DNA from: SIG603 sp964370115
GTDB lineage: Bacteria > Bacillota > Clostridia > Oscillospirales > Acutalibacteraceae
DNA length: 64,000 nucleotides
NCBI GenBank assembly: GCA_964370115.1
Contig: CAYJIA010000005.1
Coordinates: forward strand, 10,980 to 74,979
Direction: 5' to 3'
Below, piece after piece: positions 1 to 7,997 of this stretch. The translations under genes and the position numbers were made by a program. The notes under the pieces were generated by a model. That model was given only the letters and a program-made list of their open reading frames with translations, had not been told where the DNA came from and did no database searches. The first letter of the stretch is position 1; each line of letters opens with the position of its first letter.

Positions 1-1
1 T

Positions 2-1138
2 ATTGATATCAGCGATGATGAAATCGAAAGTAATCTTACATTTTGTGGCTTAATAGGGCTTGAAGACCCACCTAGAAAAGAGGCAAAAAAAGCAGTCGAA
101 TGCTGTAAAAAGGCAGGTATTATACCCGTTATGATTACAGGGGATCAAATGCCCACGGCTGTTGCAATTGCGAAGCGTATAGGTATATTTGAGGAAGACT
201 CTAAGGCTATAAGTTCTGACAAACTCTCACAGTTTTCGCCAGAAGAGCTTGCACGCGAAATACATAACTATAGGGTATTTGCAAGGGTATCTCCCGAAGA
301 TAAAGTTAAGATAGTAAGGGCATTTCAGTATCATAACCAAACCATAGCAATGACGGGCGATGGAATAAACGATGCACCCGCACTAAAAGCTGCCGATATA
401 GGCTGCGCTATGGGAAAAAACGGAACAGAAGTTGCAAAGTCCGCCGCCGACATGGTGCTGACTGACGACAATTTTGCAACCATAGTAGAGGCCGTAAAAG
501 AGGGTAGAGGCATATTTTTGAACATAAAAAAAACCATACATTTCCTCATGTCTTGCAACATAGGAGAAATACTGGTTATCTTCTCTGCATTTTTATTAAA
601 TTTACCAATTCCGCTTTTAGCGACTCAAATTTTATGGGTGAACTTAGTAACCGACTCTTTCCCAGCACTTTCCCTTGGTTCTGGCAAAAGCGAAACGAAT
701 ATTATGGAAGGGAAGTTTGAAGAGGGAAAAAAGGGAATTTTTTCAAAGGATATGTGTATTTCCATGATACTTGAAGGTGCTTTAATTGGCCTAGTTTCTT
801 TAATCGCATTCTTAATAGGACGAAACTTCTTTGATACAAATCCGCTAGACCCAATAATAGGTCGCACCATGTGCTTTGCAGTTCTTTGTCTGTCTCAAAT
901 TATGCATAGCTTTAATATTTCCGATACACATAGCATTTTTTCACCAAAAAGAAGAAAAAATCCATGGCTTTTCAGGAGTGCAATTTTATGTTCTCTAATG
1001 CTAGTTGGTGTAATAGTATTCCCGCCTCTTGCAATGGCATTTAAAACAGTTGCACTTTCACTTAATTCATGGGGAATAGTGGTCGGACTGTCGGTAATCC
1101 CCGTTGTAGTGTCCGAAATAGAGAAAGCAGTTAAATAA
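2..1138 (+). CDS. Calcium-type P-type ATPase, C-terminal part (5' end outside window)
   Basis: This is the C-terminal 378 residues of a P-type cation pump; the reading frame is open from base 2, so the first internal ATG at 131 is not the start. Visible motifs are the MITGD nucleotide-domain motif at 131, the GDGINDAPAL hinge motif near 358, and membrane segments carrying CNIGE and LWVNLVTD, which match the M4-M6 ion-binding region of SERCA/PMCA-type calcium pumps. The phosphorylation motif DKTGT lies upstream of the window. In this family ATP hydrolysis drives Ca2+ out of the cytoplasm. The substrate is inferred from the M6 motif. A short hairpin with a T-tract follows at 1175. Confidence 0.9.
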   Translation: MDISDDEIESNLTFCGLIGLEDPPRKEAKKAVECCKKAGIIPVMITGDQMPTAVAIAKRIGIFEEDSKAISSDKLSQFSPEELAREIHNYRVFARVSPEDKVKIVRAFQYHNQTIAMTGDGINDAPALKAADIGCAMGKNGTEVAKSAADMVLTDDNFATIVEAVKEGRGIFLNIKKTIHFLMSCNIGEILVIFSAFLLNLPIPLLATQILWVNLVTDSFPALSLGSGKSETNIMEGKFEEGKKGIFSKDMCISMILEGALIGLVSLIAFLIGRNFFDTNPLDPIIGRTMCFAVLCLSQIMHSFNISDTHSIFSPKRRKNPWLFRSAILCSLMLVGVIVFPPLAMAFKTVALSLNSWGIVVGLSVIPVVVSEIEKAVK

Positions 1139-1146
1139 TTAATAGT

Positions 1147-1297
1147 TAATAATTAATAATGAATAATTGTGGCGAAAATCCTTCGGATTTTTTGATCAAA
1201 AGTCGTAGGGGGGTCATTGGCCACCCGAAATTCACCAGTGATTTTAAATCAAAACACGCCAAAGGCGTGAACAACACTTATTCACTATTACTTATTA
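1147..1297. repeat. MITE-like element with 26-bp imperfect terminal inverted repeats
   Basis: The ends at 1147-1172 and 1272-1297 are inverted copies matching at 22 of 26 positions. The interior holds a terminator-like hairpin (1175-1191) and a GC-rich hairpin module (gtaggggggtcattggcc) related to those near 33030. There is no transposase. A similar left end (gataatggataattgtgg) lies just before the structured element at 44581. It is probably a non-autonomous dispersed repeat between convergent genes. Confidence 0.55.
1175..1193 (+). terminator. Intrinsic terminator of the P-ATPase gene
   Basis: A 7-bp stem (aaaatcc / ggatttt) with loop ttc is followed by further T residues, 37 nt after the ATPase stop codon. 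It lies inside the MITE-like repeat. Confidence 0.5.
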
Positions 1298-1300
1298 CTT

Positions 1301-1346
1301 TAAATATACAAGGGAGCGACATCTTAGTCGCTCCCTTGTATATTTA
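1301..1346. repeat. Perfect 20-bp inverted repeat (ggagcgac hairpin module)
   Basis: Arms 1301-1320 and 1327-1346 are perfect complements around the loop atctta. The core ggagcgac...gtcgctcc recurs at 36411-36437. It lies between convergent genes and may terminate both; T-tracts beyond the stem are poor. Confidence 0.65.
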
Positions 1347-1358
1347 TGAATACTTGTT

Positions 1359-1907
1359 TTAAGATTTTAACATTGAAATTATTTCATCAATAGTTTCATC
1401 TGGGGTTTTTCCTTCTGTGTAAACTGTAAATTTTGCTACTGCTTTGTTTGTATATGAATCAATAAAAATTCTGTTTAGTATTTTTTCAGCCTCTTCGTCA
1501 CCTATTCGCTTGTCTAGAATTTCAAGTGATTTTTCATTATCATCACAAGGCAAGAGTAAAACCACGTATTTTTGTTCATTCATCAAACCTATAAATTCTC
1601 TAGCTTGCTTGTCATCTTCATAAACACTTTGTCCACCACCAAATTCAATGACCGCATTATCGTTACTTGAAACTATAATTTTAACCGAATTAAGTTCAAA
1701 TGGCTTTTGATACTCATACCAACCCTTTATGCCTTTTAAATCATATTCGGTTTCGGCATCTTCATCTGAATATCCCATTTTAGGATATAAATCTGCACGC
1801 TCTTCATCCATATCAACATGATTTTTCTGCAATTTTTCTGCAAGCTTTTTACAAATTGTAGACTTACCTGAGCGTATGGGGCCAATGACTATAATATTAG
1901 AATTCAT
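1359..1907 (-). CDS. Shikimate-kinase-like P-loop kinase
   Basis: A 182-residue P-loop protein. The Walker A motif GPIRSGKST is at residues 9-17, an acidic VDMDEER motif at 31-37 resembles the shikimate/nucleoside kinase substrate region, and FGGGQ at 89-93 resembles the GGG substrate loop of shikimate kinase. It starts 17 nt after the stop of the lipoprotein gene at 1925, behind GGAGGG, so the two are probably cotranscribed. It is not next to aromatic biosynthesis genes, and the GWYEYQKPFE region is not typical of AroK, so I call only the fold and not the substrate. A small-molecule or nucleotide kinase of unknown role is equally possible. Confidence 0.7.
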   Translation of the reverse strand: MNSNIIVIGPIRSGKSTICKKLAEKLQKNHVDMDEERADLYPKMGYSDEDAETEYDLKGIKGWYEYQKPFELNSVKIIVSSNDNAVIEFGGGQSVYEDDKQAREFIGLMNEQKYVVLLLPCDDNEKSLEILDKRIGDEEAEKILNRIFIDSYTNKAVAKFTVYTEGKTPDETIDEIISMLKS

Positions 1908-1924
1908 TTTTTCCCTCCATTATA

Positions 1925-2617
1925 CTACCTTGTAACTTCTGTGCCGCCCCATTCTATTACCGAAAAACCATGTCTTTCAAATGGTGTTAGCACTTGTTCT
2001 TCAACTTCTACTTTTTCATTTAATGCCTTGTACGCCATAAAAACCCTTAGCATACTATCAGGTTCTGGGGATATTTCAAGCACTGCGTTTTCTGTATAGA
2101 CTTCTTCTTGGAAAGAAATTAAATTGTACTCGTTGTTCATCATTAAAGGCACCCAAAATACTATAAACTCATTGTATTCCTTCGGTGTGAGGCCTAAAAA
2201 CTCTAACTTTTCGCACAAAAAGTCTTCTGTGTCTTCGCCCTTTACAACGAAACCTTCACTTAAATCATATCTAGGCTCGCTAACTCCCTCCCAAAATAGG
2301 TAGGAGTATTCCTGCCCGTCGCTTATAATTTTCCCGTCGGGATAGGCGGTCACGTTCCATCCGTCGTTATAAGTCGGATAGGTGTAGAGAAATTCACCAT
2401 TGTAATAAAGCTTTACAGACACCTCGGTTTCTTCCTCTGGGTAAAGATATATAACAGGTTTATATGCCACTTCTTCCTCGGGGTCAGAGGCTATTTCGCT
2501 TTGTGTTGAACTGTCTTCACTTTCGGTTAATATATCATCTGAAGAGGGGTTTTCACCAGTACAGGAAACGAGTGCAAGGACAAAGATTAAACTTAAGATA
2601 AAACTAAATTTTTTCAT
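1925..2617 (-). CDS. Lipoprotein with KPVIYLYP domain
   Basis: A 230-residue predicted lipoprotein. The N-terminus is a short hydrophobic signal ending LALVSC, with Cys19 as the lipidation residue, followed by an acidic Ser/Glu-rich linker (20-50). The motif KPVIYLYPEEE at 53-63 opens a beta-rich domain seen in many clostridial surface proteins of unknown function. It is the first gene of a two-gene minus-strand operon with the P-loop kinase, and a TTTACT-17-TATAAT promoter lies upstream. It should sit on the outer face of the membrane. No catalytic residues are recognisable. Confidence 0.75.
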   Translation of the reverse strand: MKKFSFILSLIFVLALVSCTGENPSSDDILTESEDSSTQSEIASDPEEEVAYKPVIYLYPEEETEVSVKLYYNGEFLYTYPTYNDGWNVTAYPDGKIISDGQEYSYLFWEGVSEPRYDLSEGFVVKGEDTEDFLCEKLEFLGLTPKEYNEFIVFWVPLMMNNEYNLISFQEEVYTENAVLEISPEPDSMLRVFMAYKALNEKVEVEEQVLTPFERHGFSVIEWGGTEVTR

Positions 2618-2649
2618 AAACTTTCACCTCATTAATTTTTTGTATTTTA

Positions 2650-2678
2650 ATTATAGCACTTTAATTTCTGAAAGTAAA
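2650..2678 (-). promoter_or_regulatory. Vegetative promoter for the lipoprotein operon
   Basis: On the minus strand, TTTACT (2673-2678) and TATAAT (2650-2655) are separated by 17 nt, about 33 nt before the lipoprotein start codon. The -10 is consensus and the -35 is partial. Confidence 0.45.
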
Positions 2679-2741
2679 TTATTAGTTCTAAAATAAAGGA
2701 AAGCTCAATATAAATATTTTAAGAGGAAGGAGGACAAGGAT

Positions 2742-3668
2742 TTGAAAGATTTTTTTGATGAGCTGGTTTCACTAATACAAAGTAGAAAAGACGAGCTTTT
2801 AAGTCTACCAAGAGATATCAAAAACGCTTGTTATGATATACGACTTACAGTGAACTTTCCTCCTGCTTTGTATCTTAAAAGCAATAAGCAGTATAGCTTA
2901 AATACTTGCAAAATCACAAAAAGTGAGATGGAGGAAATAGTTTTCTCACTTTGTGACTACTCTGTTTACAAACATATGAACGAGATAAAAAATGGATTTA
3001 TTTGTCTTAAAAATCAGTTCAGGGTTGGAATTTGTGGGACAGGCGTTATAAATTCAGACGGAGAGCTCGAAAATGTAAAAGACATAACTTCTCTTGTTTT
3101 TAGAATCCCCAGAACCGTGTATGGAGCTTCAAACGACCTTGTAAATTCAGGTATAGACTTTAATAAAGGTGTGCTAATTGTAGGCGAACCCTCCTCGGGT
3201 AAAACCACGATACTTAAAGATTTAATACATATTTTAAGAGAGAGGCGACTGGTAGTGCTAGACCAGCGTATGGAGCTTACTAATGGAAAAAGCGACTATG
3301 ACATAGACATACTCTGCGGTTATCCGAAAAAACTTGGCTTTACTCAGGCTATAAGAAACTTAGGTGCGAGGCTCATTTTATGCGACGAGCTAGACAAAAA
3401 CGATTTTGACGGGGTAGAAACCGCGCAGTCTTGTGGCGTTGGACTTATTGCTAGTGTACATGGCAGTGTCAGTGAAATTATGCGCCCACTTATAATAGAC
3501 TTAGTAGCCACAAATGCCTTTAACAGCATAGTAATACTGCGTGGCAGAGACAGTCCAACAAAAATTGATAGAATTTTTACAGCAGGTGAATTTAATGAAA
3601 TTTATGGGAATAGTGCTTGTAATATTAGCAGGAGTAGTTACGGGCGCATTAAAGTATCTAAACTATAG
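2742..3668 (+). CDS. spoIIIAA: Stage III sporulation protein AA (ATPase)
   Basis: A 308-residue secretion-type ATPase of the SpoIIIA channel, the first gene of the eight-gene spoIIIA operon. Walker A GEPSSGKTT is at 148-156 and Walker B LILCDE ends near 216. A GQAMR-like basic and Gly-rich region follows, as in type II/IV secretion ATPases. In Bacillus the protein acts on the mother-cell side of the channel joining mother cell and forespore. The TTG start at 2742 is preceded by GGAAGGAGG. The 3' end overlaps spoIIIAB. Expression from a sigma-E promoter is expected, but I could not see a clear one upstream. Confidence 0.95.
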   Translation: MKDFFDELVSLIQSRKDELLSLPRDIKNACYDIRLTVNFPPALYLKSNKQYSLNTCKITKSEMEEIVFSLCDYSVYKHMNEIKNGFICLKNQFRVGICGTGVINSDGELENVKDITSLVFRIPRTVYGASNDLVNSGIDFNKGVLIVGEPSSGKTTILKDLIHILRERRLVVLDQRMELTNGKSDYDIDILCGYPKKLGFTQAIRNLGARLILCDELDKNDFDGVETAQSCGVGLIASVHGSVSEIMRPLIIDLVATNAFNSIVILRGRDSPTKIDRIFTAGEFNEIYGNSACNISRSSYGRIKVSKL

Positions 3669-4071
3669 TCAAAGAATAAGGAAGCTAAGTGTATTTACAG
3701 AATTTTTGGTATCGTTAAAATCTAAACTGATTTTTTCTCATATTTCCTTTGAAGAAATAGTGAATGAAATGGATAACAATAATTTTTGCAGGCTAATTTC
3801 ATCCTATATAAAAAAACATCCACCTCCAAAGGCATTAAATTTGGGTATTAATGAGTATTTTTTTGAAAAATCAGACAAAGCGATTGGACTTATATTTGCA
3901 AATGGATTTGGCTCAAGTGACTTAAAGTCTCAGGAATTGTTAATTGACAGATGTATAAGCCTTGCAAATCAAGAGCTTATACACGCAAAAAGAAATATGG
4001 AAAGTAAGGCGAAACTCGAGCTATACCTATACTCGTTTTGCGGTGTGGCTCTGGGGATAATATTTATATAA
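3595..4071 (+). CDS. spoIIIAB: Stage III sporulation protein AB
   Basis: A 158-residue membrane protein of the SpoIIIA complex. A longer frame opens at 3541, but the ATG at 3595 has AGGTGA 5-10 nt upstream and gives the usual N-terminus, a transmembrane segment directly after Met. A second hydrophobic segment lies at the C-terminus (LYLYSFCGVALGIIFI), and the helical middle resembles GspF-like inner-membrane platform proteins. It overlaps spoIIIAA by 74 nt, which suggests translational coupling. The assignment rests on operon position plus topology; the sequence itself is weakly conserved in this family. Confidence 0.9.
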   Translation: MKFMGIVLVILAGVVTGALKYLNYSQRIRKLSVFTEFLVSLKSKLIFSHISFEEIVNEMDNNNFCRLISSYIKKHPPPKALNLGINEYFFEKSDKAIGLIFANGFGSSDLKSQELLIDRCISLANQELIHAKRNMESKAKLELYLYSFCGVALGIIFI

Positions 4072-4083
4072 ATAGAGGACGAT

Positions 4084-4278
4084 ATGGACGTAGATTTAAT
4101 TTTCAGGATAGCCGCAATAGGAATAATAGTTGCAATACTAAATCAGCTTTTAATCCGTTCGGGGCGCGAAGAACAAGCCATGATGACAACACTTGCAGGA
4201 CTAATTGTCGTACTTATGATGATAGTCACCCAAATTAGTGAGCTCTTTGACACTATAATTTCGGTGTTTAACTTATGA
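4084..4278 (+). CDS. spoIIIAC: Stage III sporulation protein AC
   Basis: A 64-residue protein with two hydrophobic helices separated by the polar RSGREEQAMM loop, the standard SpoIIIAC pattern and length. It is an integral membrane subunit of the mother-cell half of the channel. It starts 12 nt after spoIIIAB and overlaps spoIIIAD by 4 nt (ATGA-type junction), so the order AB-AC-AD-AE is preserved. An overlapping frame at 4038-4238 is a shadow of this gene. Confidence 0.93.
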   Translation: MDVDLIFRIAAIGIIVAILNQLLIRSGREEQAMMTTLAGLIVVLMMIVTQISELFDTIISVFNL

Positions 4279-4652
4279 ATATTTATATGTTGCTTGTACT
4301 TGCAATTATCAGTGCAGTTTTGGCAAGTTATATAAAGAGCAAAAATGCAGAGTTTGCCTTAGTTTTTAGCGTAATAGTCGCGGTGCTAATCCTTACATTT
4401 TTACTTGATTTTCTGTATGACATACTTGAAAATATAAAATCCTTTGGTGTGGATGAAAAATTTTTGAGCATACCTATAAAACTTTTTGGCATTAATCTTT
4501 TGGGAAGTCTTGCTAAATCTGCTTGTGAAGAAGCGGGGGAAAAGAGTCTTACAAATGTCGTCTCTCTTGCCGTTAAAATCATTTGTGTAGTAATTTCACT
4601 GCCACTTTTTGAAACCTTACTAGAGCAAATAAGAATGGTGTTAAATTTATGA
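4275..4652 (+). CDS. spoIIIAD: Stage III sporulation protein AD
   Basis: A 125-residue, mostly hydrophobic protein with three or four membrane helices (about 4-18, 26-50, 70-85, 100-122), the size and pattern of SpoIIIAD. It has 4-nt overlaps with both spoIIIAC and spoIIIAE, so translation is probably coupled. It is thought to form part of the membrane base of the SpoIIIA channel with AC and AE. Confidence 0.92.
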   Translation: MNIYMLLVLAIISAVLASYIKSKNAEFALVFSVIVAVLILTFLLDFLYDILENIKSFGVDEKFLSIPIKLFGINLLGSLAKSACEEAGEKSLTNVVSLAVKIICVVISLPLFETLLEQIRMVLNL

Positions 4653-5731
4653 GAAAAATAATTATCCTAGCCCTCATTTTTTGTCTGTACTTATTTTCCC
4701 ACGGCGATGTATCTGCCCAAAGTTTAGAAGAATTTACAAATGATAGTATAGAAAGCCTTGAAGAAGGGCTTACAAGCGATCAAAAGGACACGCTCGAAGA
4801 TTTTGGTGTAGACTCTGCCGATGATATTACGGGTTTTAATGTGACAAGTATATTTTCGGTGCTAAGCGGAGCCTTTCGCGAAAAATACTTAGGCCCTATA
4901 AAAATATTTGCGATGTGCATAGCAGTAATGGTAATCACTAGTTTTTTCAAAGACGAGAATACTGTGCTTTTTGAAATTTCAGGCGCTGTGTCGATTTCAC
5001 TTTTGGTGACACCCTCTATTGTTTCTCTCATAGAAAGCACACATTCAATCAGCGTTGCCGTGTCAGGGTTTTTACTTGCTGCTATACCTGTTTATATCAC
5101 TTTGCTTGTAAGCTCTGGTAACACCGCTCTTGGCAGTGGATACGGCGCACTTTCGATACTTGGAGCAAACGCCTTGGTTCAATTTGTAAATGTATTTTTC
5201 ATGCCAGCTTTATCGATACTTTTAGGGATATCATTGACAGGAGTAATTTCGCATCTAAACATAAAAAGTGTGTGTAGTTCATTTTATAAACTAATCAAAT
5301 GGTTTTTAATTTTTTGTGTAACTGCTTTTTCTGGGCTTATTTCTGTACAAGCCGCCGTAATGGGCGCTACAGATGTCGCTACGACAAAAACCATGAAATT
5401 TATTGCAAGTTCTGCAATACCCGTTGTCGGCGGTGCCTTTGGAGACGGAGTGGCAGCTGTGCAAAATAGTGTAAAGGTTTTAAAGTCGGGTGCTGGCGCA
5501 TTTGGAATGCTCGCATCAATATCAATTTTTATTGCCCCAGTAGTCGAGATATTATTGTGGCTTTTTGTCACACAAGGAGTAATTATAGTAGCAGATTTTT
5601 TCGAGGTGAAAAATACTTTAGTTTTTTTAAGCTCAGTTATAAACGTAATAAAGCTTATTTTGGCGATAAACTTATCAATTTGTATTATTTCTATTGTAAT
5701 TTCAGCCATAACTTTGTTTGCAGGAGCATAA
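4649..5731 (+). CDS. spoIIIAE: Stage III sporulation protein AE
   Basis: A 360-residue polytopic membrane protein. A cleavable-looking signal peptide (1-24, ending DVSA-Q) is followed by an acidic helical stretch (25-70) and then about seven membrane segments up to the C-terminus. Length and topology match SpoIIIAE, the largest membrane subunit of the mother-cell channel and a putative permease-like component. The 4-nt overlap with spoIIIAD and 6-nt gap to spoIIIAF keep the operon compact. A long antisense frame at 5284-5757 is its shadow. Confidence 0.94.
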   Translation: MRKIIILALIFCLYLFSHGDVSAQSLEEFTNDSIESLEEGLTSDQKDTLEDFGVDSADDITGFNVTSIFSVLSGAFREKYLGPIKIFAMCIAVMVITSFFKDENTVLFEISGAVSISLLVTPSIVSLIESTHSISVAVSGFLLAAIPVYITLLVSSGNTALGSGYGALSILGANALVQFVNVFFMPALSILLGISLTGVISHLNIKSVCSSFYKLIKWFLIFCVTAFSGLISVQAAVMGATDVATTKTMKFIASSAIPVVGGAFGDGVAAVQNSVKVLKSGAGAFGMLASISIFIAPVVEILLWLFVTQGVIIVADFFEVKNTLVFLSSVINVIKLILAINLSICIISIVISAITLFAGA

Positions 5732-5737
5732 ATATAT

Positions 5738-6199
5738 ATGAACGAAATTAAAAGCATTTTGCTTACAGCAATTATAACTTTAATATCAGGCGAAATTTTA
5801 TATTACATAACGCCAAAAAACAAAATTAACGACTATATCTACGCCCTCCTTTACACGGTAATGGTACTATCAGTTTTATTATCATATAACTTTAGTGATT
5901 TTGGTTTAGAATTTGAGGATACAAGTCCTTATAGTGAAGAAGTAGACGAAATAATAAACCAAATTTACCTGCTAGAAGGAGAAAAAGAACTGGAAAATAG
6001 GGTTATAGAGGCACTTAGCATAATAAATATAGAATGTGTAGGCATTGATGCCATAATTAAAATTAATGACAGTGATGAAATCATGATAGAGAAAGTGGAG
6101 GTGAGACTAAAATACAGATCGGATATAGACAGGGCTGAAATTTTGTTAAACGAATTATTTGAAGGCTTAATTCCTTTAGAGATTTTTGGAGAATATTAA
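5738..6199 (+). CDS. spoIIIAF: Stage III sporulation protein AF
   Basis: A 153-residue protein with two N-terminal membrane helices (about 5-24 and 31-48) and a soluble C-terminal domain of alternating helix and strand, matching SpoIIIAF, whose soluble part has a ring-building-like fold. It shares one base with the spoIIIAG start (TAATG junction), so coupling is likely. It belongs to the mother-cell membrane assembly. Confidence 0.92.
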   Translation: MNEIKSILLTAIITLISGEILYYITPKNKINDYIYALLYTVMVLSVLLSYNFSDFGLEFEDTSPYSEEVDEIINQIYLLEGEKELENRVIEALSIINIECVGIDAIIKINDSDEIMIEKVEVRLKYRSDIDRAEILLNELFEGLIPLEIFGEY

Positions 6200-6735
6200 T
6201 GGAAAAGTTTAAAAGTTTTTTTACAGCACAAAATAAAATGAGAATTGCAATGATTTTAGGCATTTTAGGCATAGCTTTAATAGTGCTTTCACAGTATATA
6301 AGTTTTGAAGAAAAACAGCTACCACACACAGAAAATGAAGTAGTATTAACCGATTTACAGCAAGAGCTTGAAGATAATATTAAGTCAATAGTAAGCGCAA
6401 TCACAGGTGAATCTCAGCCAATAGTAATGCTCACACTAAAAAACAGTAGTACCTATGTCTATGCAACACAAGATAAAGACACAAGCGCACAAAACAACAA
6501 TGAAAATAATTTTACTACGGAGGTGGAGACGGAAAAAAATTACATAATTACAGAAGATGAAAACGGCAACGAGACCGCAATACTTTTAAATGAGGTATAT
6601 CCAGAGATTAAAGGTGTAGTGGTTGTAAGCATTTATGCACATGACATAGTACTAAAAGAAGCGATTACAAATGCAGTTATGACGGCACTAGACATTTCAT
6701 CAAACGAGGTATGTGTTGTCCCAAAATACAATTAG
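6199..6735 (+). CDS. spoIIIAG: Stage III sporulation protein AG
   Basis: A 178-residue bitopic protein with one transmembrane helix at 14-34 and an extracytoplasmic domain related to the EscJ/PrgK ring-building motif. In Bacillus, AG forms a large ring in the intermembrane space that links mother cell to forespore. A low-complexity Asn/Asp/Glu/Lys stretch (about 90-125) interrupts the domain, as in other SpoIIIAG proteins. The C-terminal region (EIKGVVVVSIYAHD) is the conserved ring-building core. It is followed 18 nt later by spoIIIAH. Confidence 0.93.
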   Translation: MEKFKSFFTAQNKMRIAMILGILGIALIVLSQYISFEEKQLPHTENEVVLTDLQQELEDNIKSIVSAITGESQPIVMLTLKNSSTYVYATQDKDTSAQNNNENNFTTEVETEKNYIITEDENGNETAILLNEVYPEIKGVVVVSIYAHDIVLKEAITNAVMTALDISSNEVCVVPKYN

Positions 6736-6753
6736 AAAAGAGGTTAGCTAACA

Positions 6754-7371
6754 ATGAAAATGAAATTTGCGAAAAGACAGGTAATTCTGGGAGCCTTAAT
6801 CTTGGCTTTAGGTGCCGCTGTGTACTTAAACTGGCAGTTTACAACACCTTCAGCAATACAAACAGATTCCAGTACCTCCCAAACATCGAGTCAAAGTGAG
6901 ATAAAAGACGAGGATTTAGGCATAGCTCAACTTGTGAATAACTCTTATCTTGAAACCGTGCAAGACGAGGTAAATGTACCTACTACAGCTCAAACCCAAG
7001 AAGATACCCAGACAATGTTCGAGACAAACACATCCGACGCCATTAGTCAGGCAAGGCTTTCAAGACAAACTACAAGGGACGAAGCGATATCGCTACTAGA
7101 GGACGTATTAGAAGATGTTAATGCCGATGCGCAGGCAAAACAAACCGCAGTAGATGAGTCGGCAAAAATCGCACAGGTAATGCTACAAGAATCCACTGCT
7201 GAAAATTTATTAAACGCTAAAGGGATTAGCGAAGCTGTAGTATTTGTAAATGGAGAGGACTGTACAGTTGTCGTTAGTTCAGTCGGCGAAAACGCACTTA
7301 TAATTCAAGACATTGTGACAAGTCAAACAGGTGTTTTGGCAGAAAACATTCAACTTATTGAAGTAGGATAA
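6754..7371 (+). CDS. spoIIIAH: Stage III sporulation protein AH
   Basis: A 205-residue bitopic protein with a transmembrane helix at 9-26, then a Ser/Thr/Gln-rich spacer (30-110) and a C-terminal ring-building domain (about 115-205, containing GISEAVVFVNGEDCTVVV). In Bacillus, SpoIIIAH from the mother cell binds forespore SpoIIQ and forms the channel through the septum. The start at 6754 follows AGAGGTTAGC. It closes the spoIIIA operon. No spoIIQ candidate is present in the window. Confidence 0.94.
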   Translation: MKMKFAKRQVILGALILALGAAVYLNWQFTTPSAIQTDSSTSQTSSQSEIKDEDLGIAQLVNNSYLETVQDEVNVPTTAQTQEDTQTMFETNTSDAISQARLSRQTTRDEAISLLEDVLEDVNADAQAKQTAVDESAKIAQVMLQESTAENLLNAKGISEAVVFVNGEDCTVVVSSVGENALIIQDIVTSQTGVLAENIQLIEVG

Positions 7372-7409
7372 CTTTACAAAAAATTATTTTAACAATAAAG
7401 CTTAAACGC

Positions 7410-7438
7410 TTGCCAGTTATCGTAGTTTGTGATATAAT
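7410..7438 (+). promoter_or_regulatory. Vegetative promoter upstream of nusB
   Basis: TTGCCA (7410-7415), a 17-nt spacer and TATAAT (7433-7438). The predicted transcript starts near 7445 and has a leader of about 110 nt that contains the terminator-like hairpin at 7496-7534. Confidence 0.75.
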
Positions 7439-7495
7439 TTACACAAATTAGTAAAAATAGCATTGGTTGAAGCTTGAAATAATTATATTTTTTTA

Positions 7496-7534
7496 AAACG
7501 GACTTACCATGCTAGTAGGTTCGTTTATTTTTTT
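7496..7534 (+). terminator. Terminator-like hairpin in the nusB leader (possible attenuator)
   Basis: Arms 7496-7507 and 7515-7526 give a 12-bp stem with two G-U pairs, followed by A and seven T. It lies after the promoter at 7410-7438 and before the nusB ribosome binding site, so it could act as an attenuator for nusB as well as a stop for spoIIIA read-through. Confidence 0.6.
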
Positions 7535-7553
7535 GTGCGAAATGGAGTATTAT

Positions 7554-7997
7554 ATGAACAGAAGAAAAGCCAGAGAGCTTGCATTTATTTGCCTATTTGA
7601 GCAAGCAATTACAGACACTGAGATGGCAGAGATAATTGAAAATGCAAAGGAATTAAGAGAAATTGAGTTTGATACTTTTTCTGAAAGCTTAGCCGTGGGA
7701 ACTATGGATAATCTAGCGGTTATTGACAATGCAATTAGAGAAAATTTAAAAGGTTGGAGCTTTAGCAGAATTTCAAAGACAGCACTTTCTGTCATGAGAC
7801 TTAGCTGTTATGAAATGCTTATAGACAAATCTACACCTATAAGTGTAAGTATAAACGAGGCGGTTGAACTTGCGAAAACCTATAGTGGTGAACGCGACCC
7901 GTCGTATATAAACGGTGTTCTTTCATCAATTTCAAAAACAATTGAACCAATAATTGAACCAATAAATGAGCCAACAGGTGAGACAAGCGGTGAGTAA
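7554..7997 (+). CDS. nusB: Transcription antitermination factor NusB
   Basis: A 147-residue RNA-binding antitermination factor. The frame is open from 7509, but the ATG at 7554 gives the family N-terminus (MNRRKARELAFICLFE) behind GGAG. The core includes SFSRISKTALSVMRLSCYEML and the conserved INEAVELAKTYSGE helix. NusB with NusE (S10) binds boxA RNA and promotes rRNA transcription. The C-terminal tail carries a short repeat (EPIIEPINEP) not typical of NusB, and its codons overlap the start of the next gene. It is the first gene of an operon running to about 13069. Confidence 0.93.
   Translation: MNRRKARELAFICLFEQAITDTEMAEIIENAKELREIEFDTFSESLAVGTMDNLAVIDNAIRENLKGWSFSRISKTALSVMRLSCYEMLIDKSTPISVSINEAVELAKTYSGERDPSYINGVLSSISKTIEPIIEPINEPTGETSGE

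Noticed and set aside
131..1138. Complete 335-residue gene starting at ATG 131
   Set aside because: The same frame is open to the window edge and its upstream translation continues the P-ATPase domain (GLEDPPRKEA before MITGD), so the gene is a fragment that starts outside the window.
1159..1362. 67-residue plus-strand ORF
   Set aside because: It lies within the MITE-like repeat and the inverted repeat at 1301-1346, has no ribosome binding site and no protein-like pattern.
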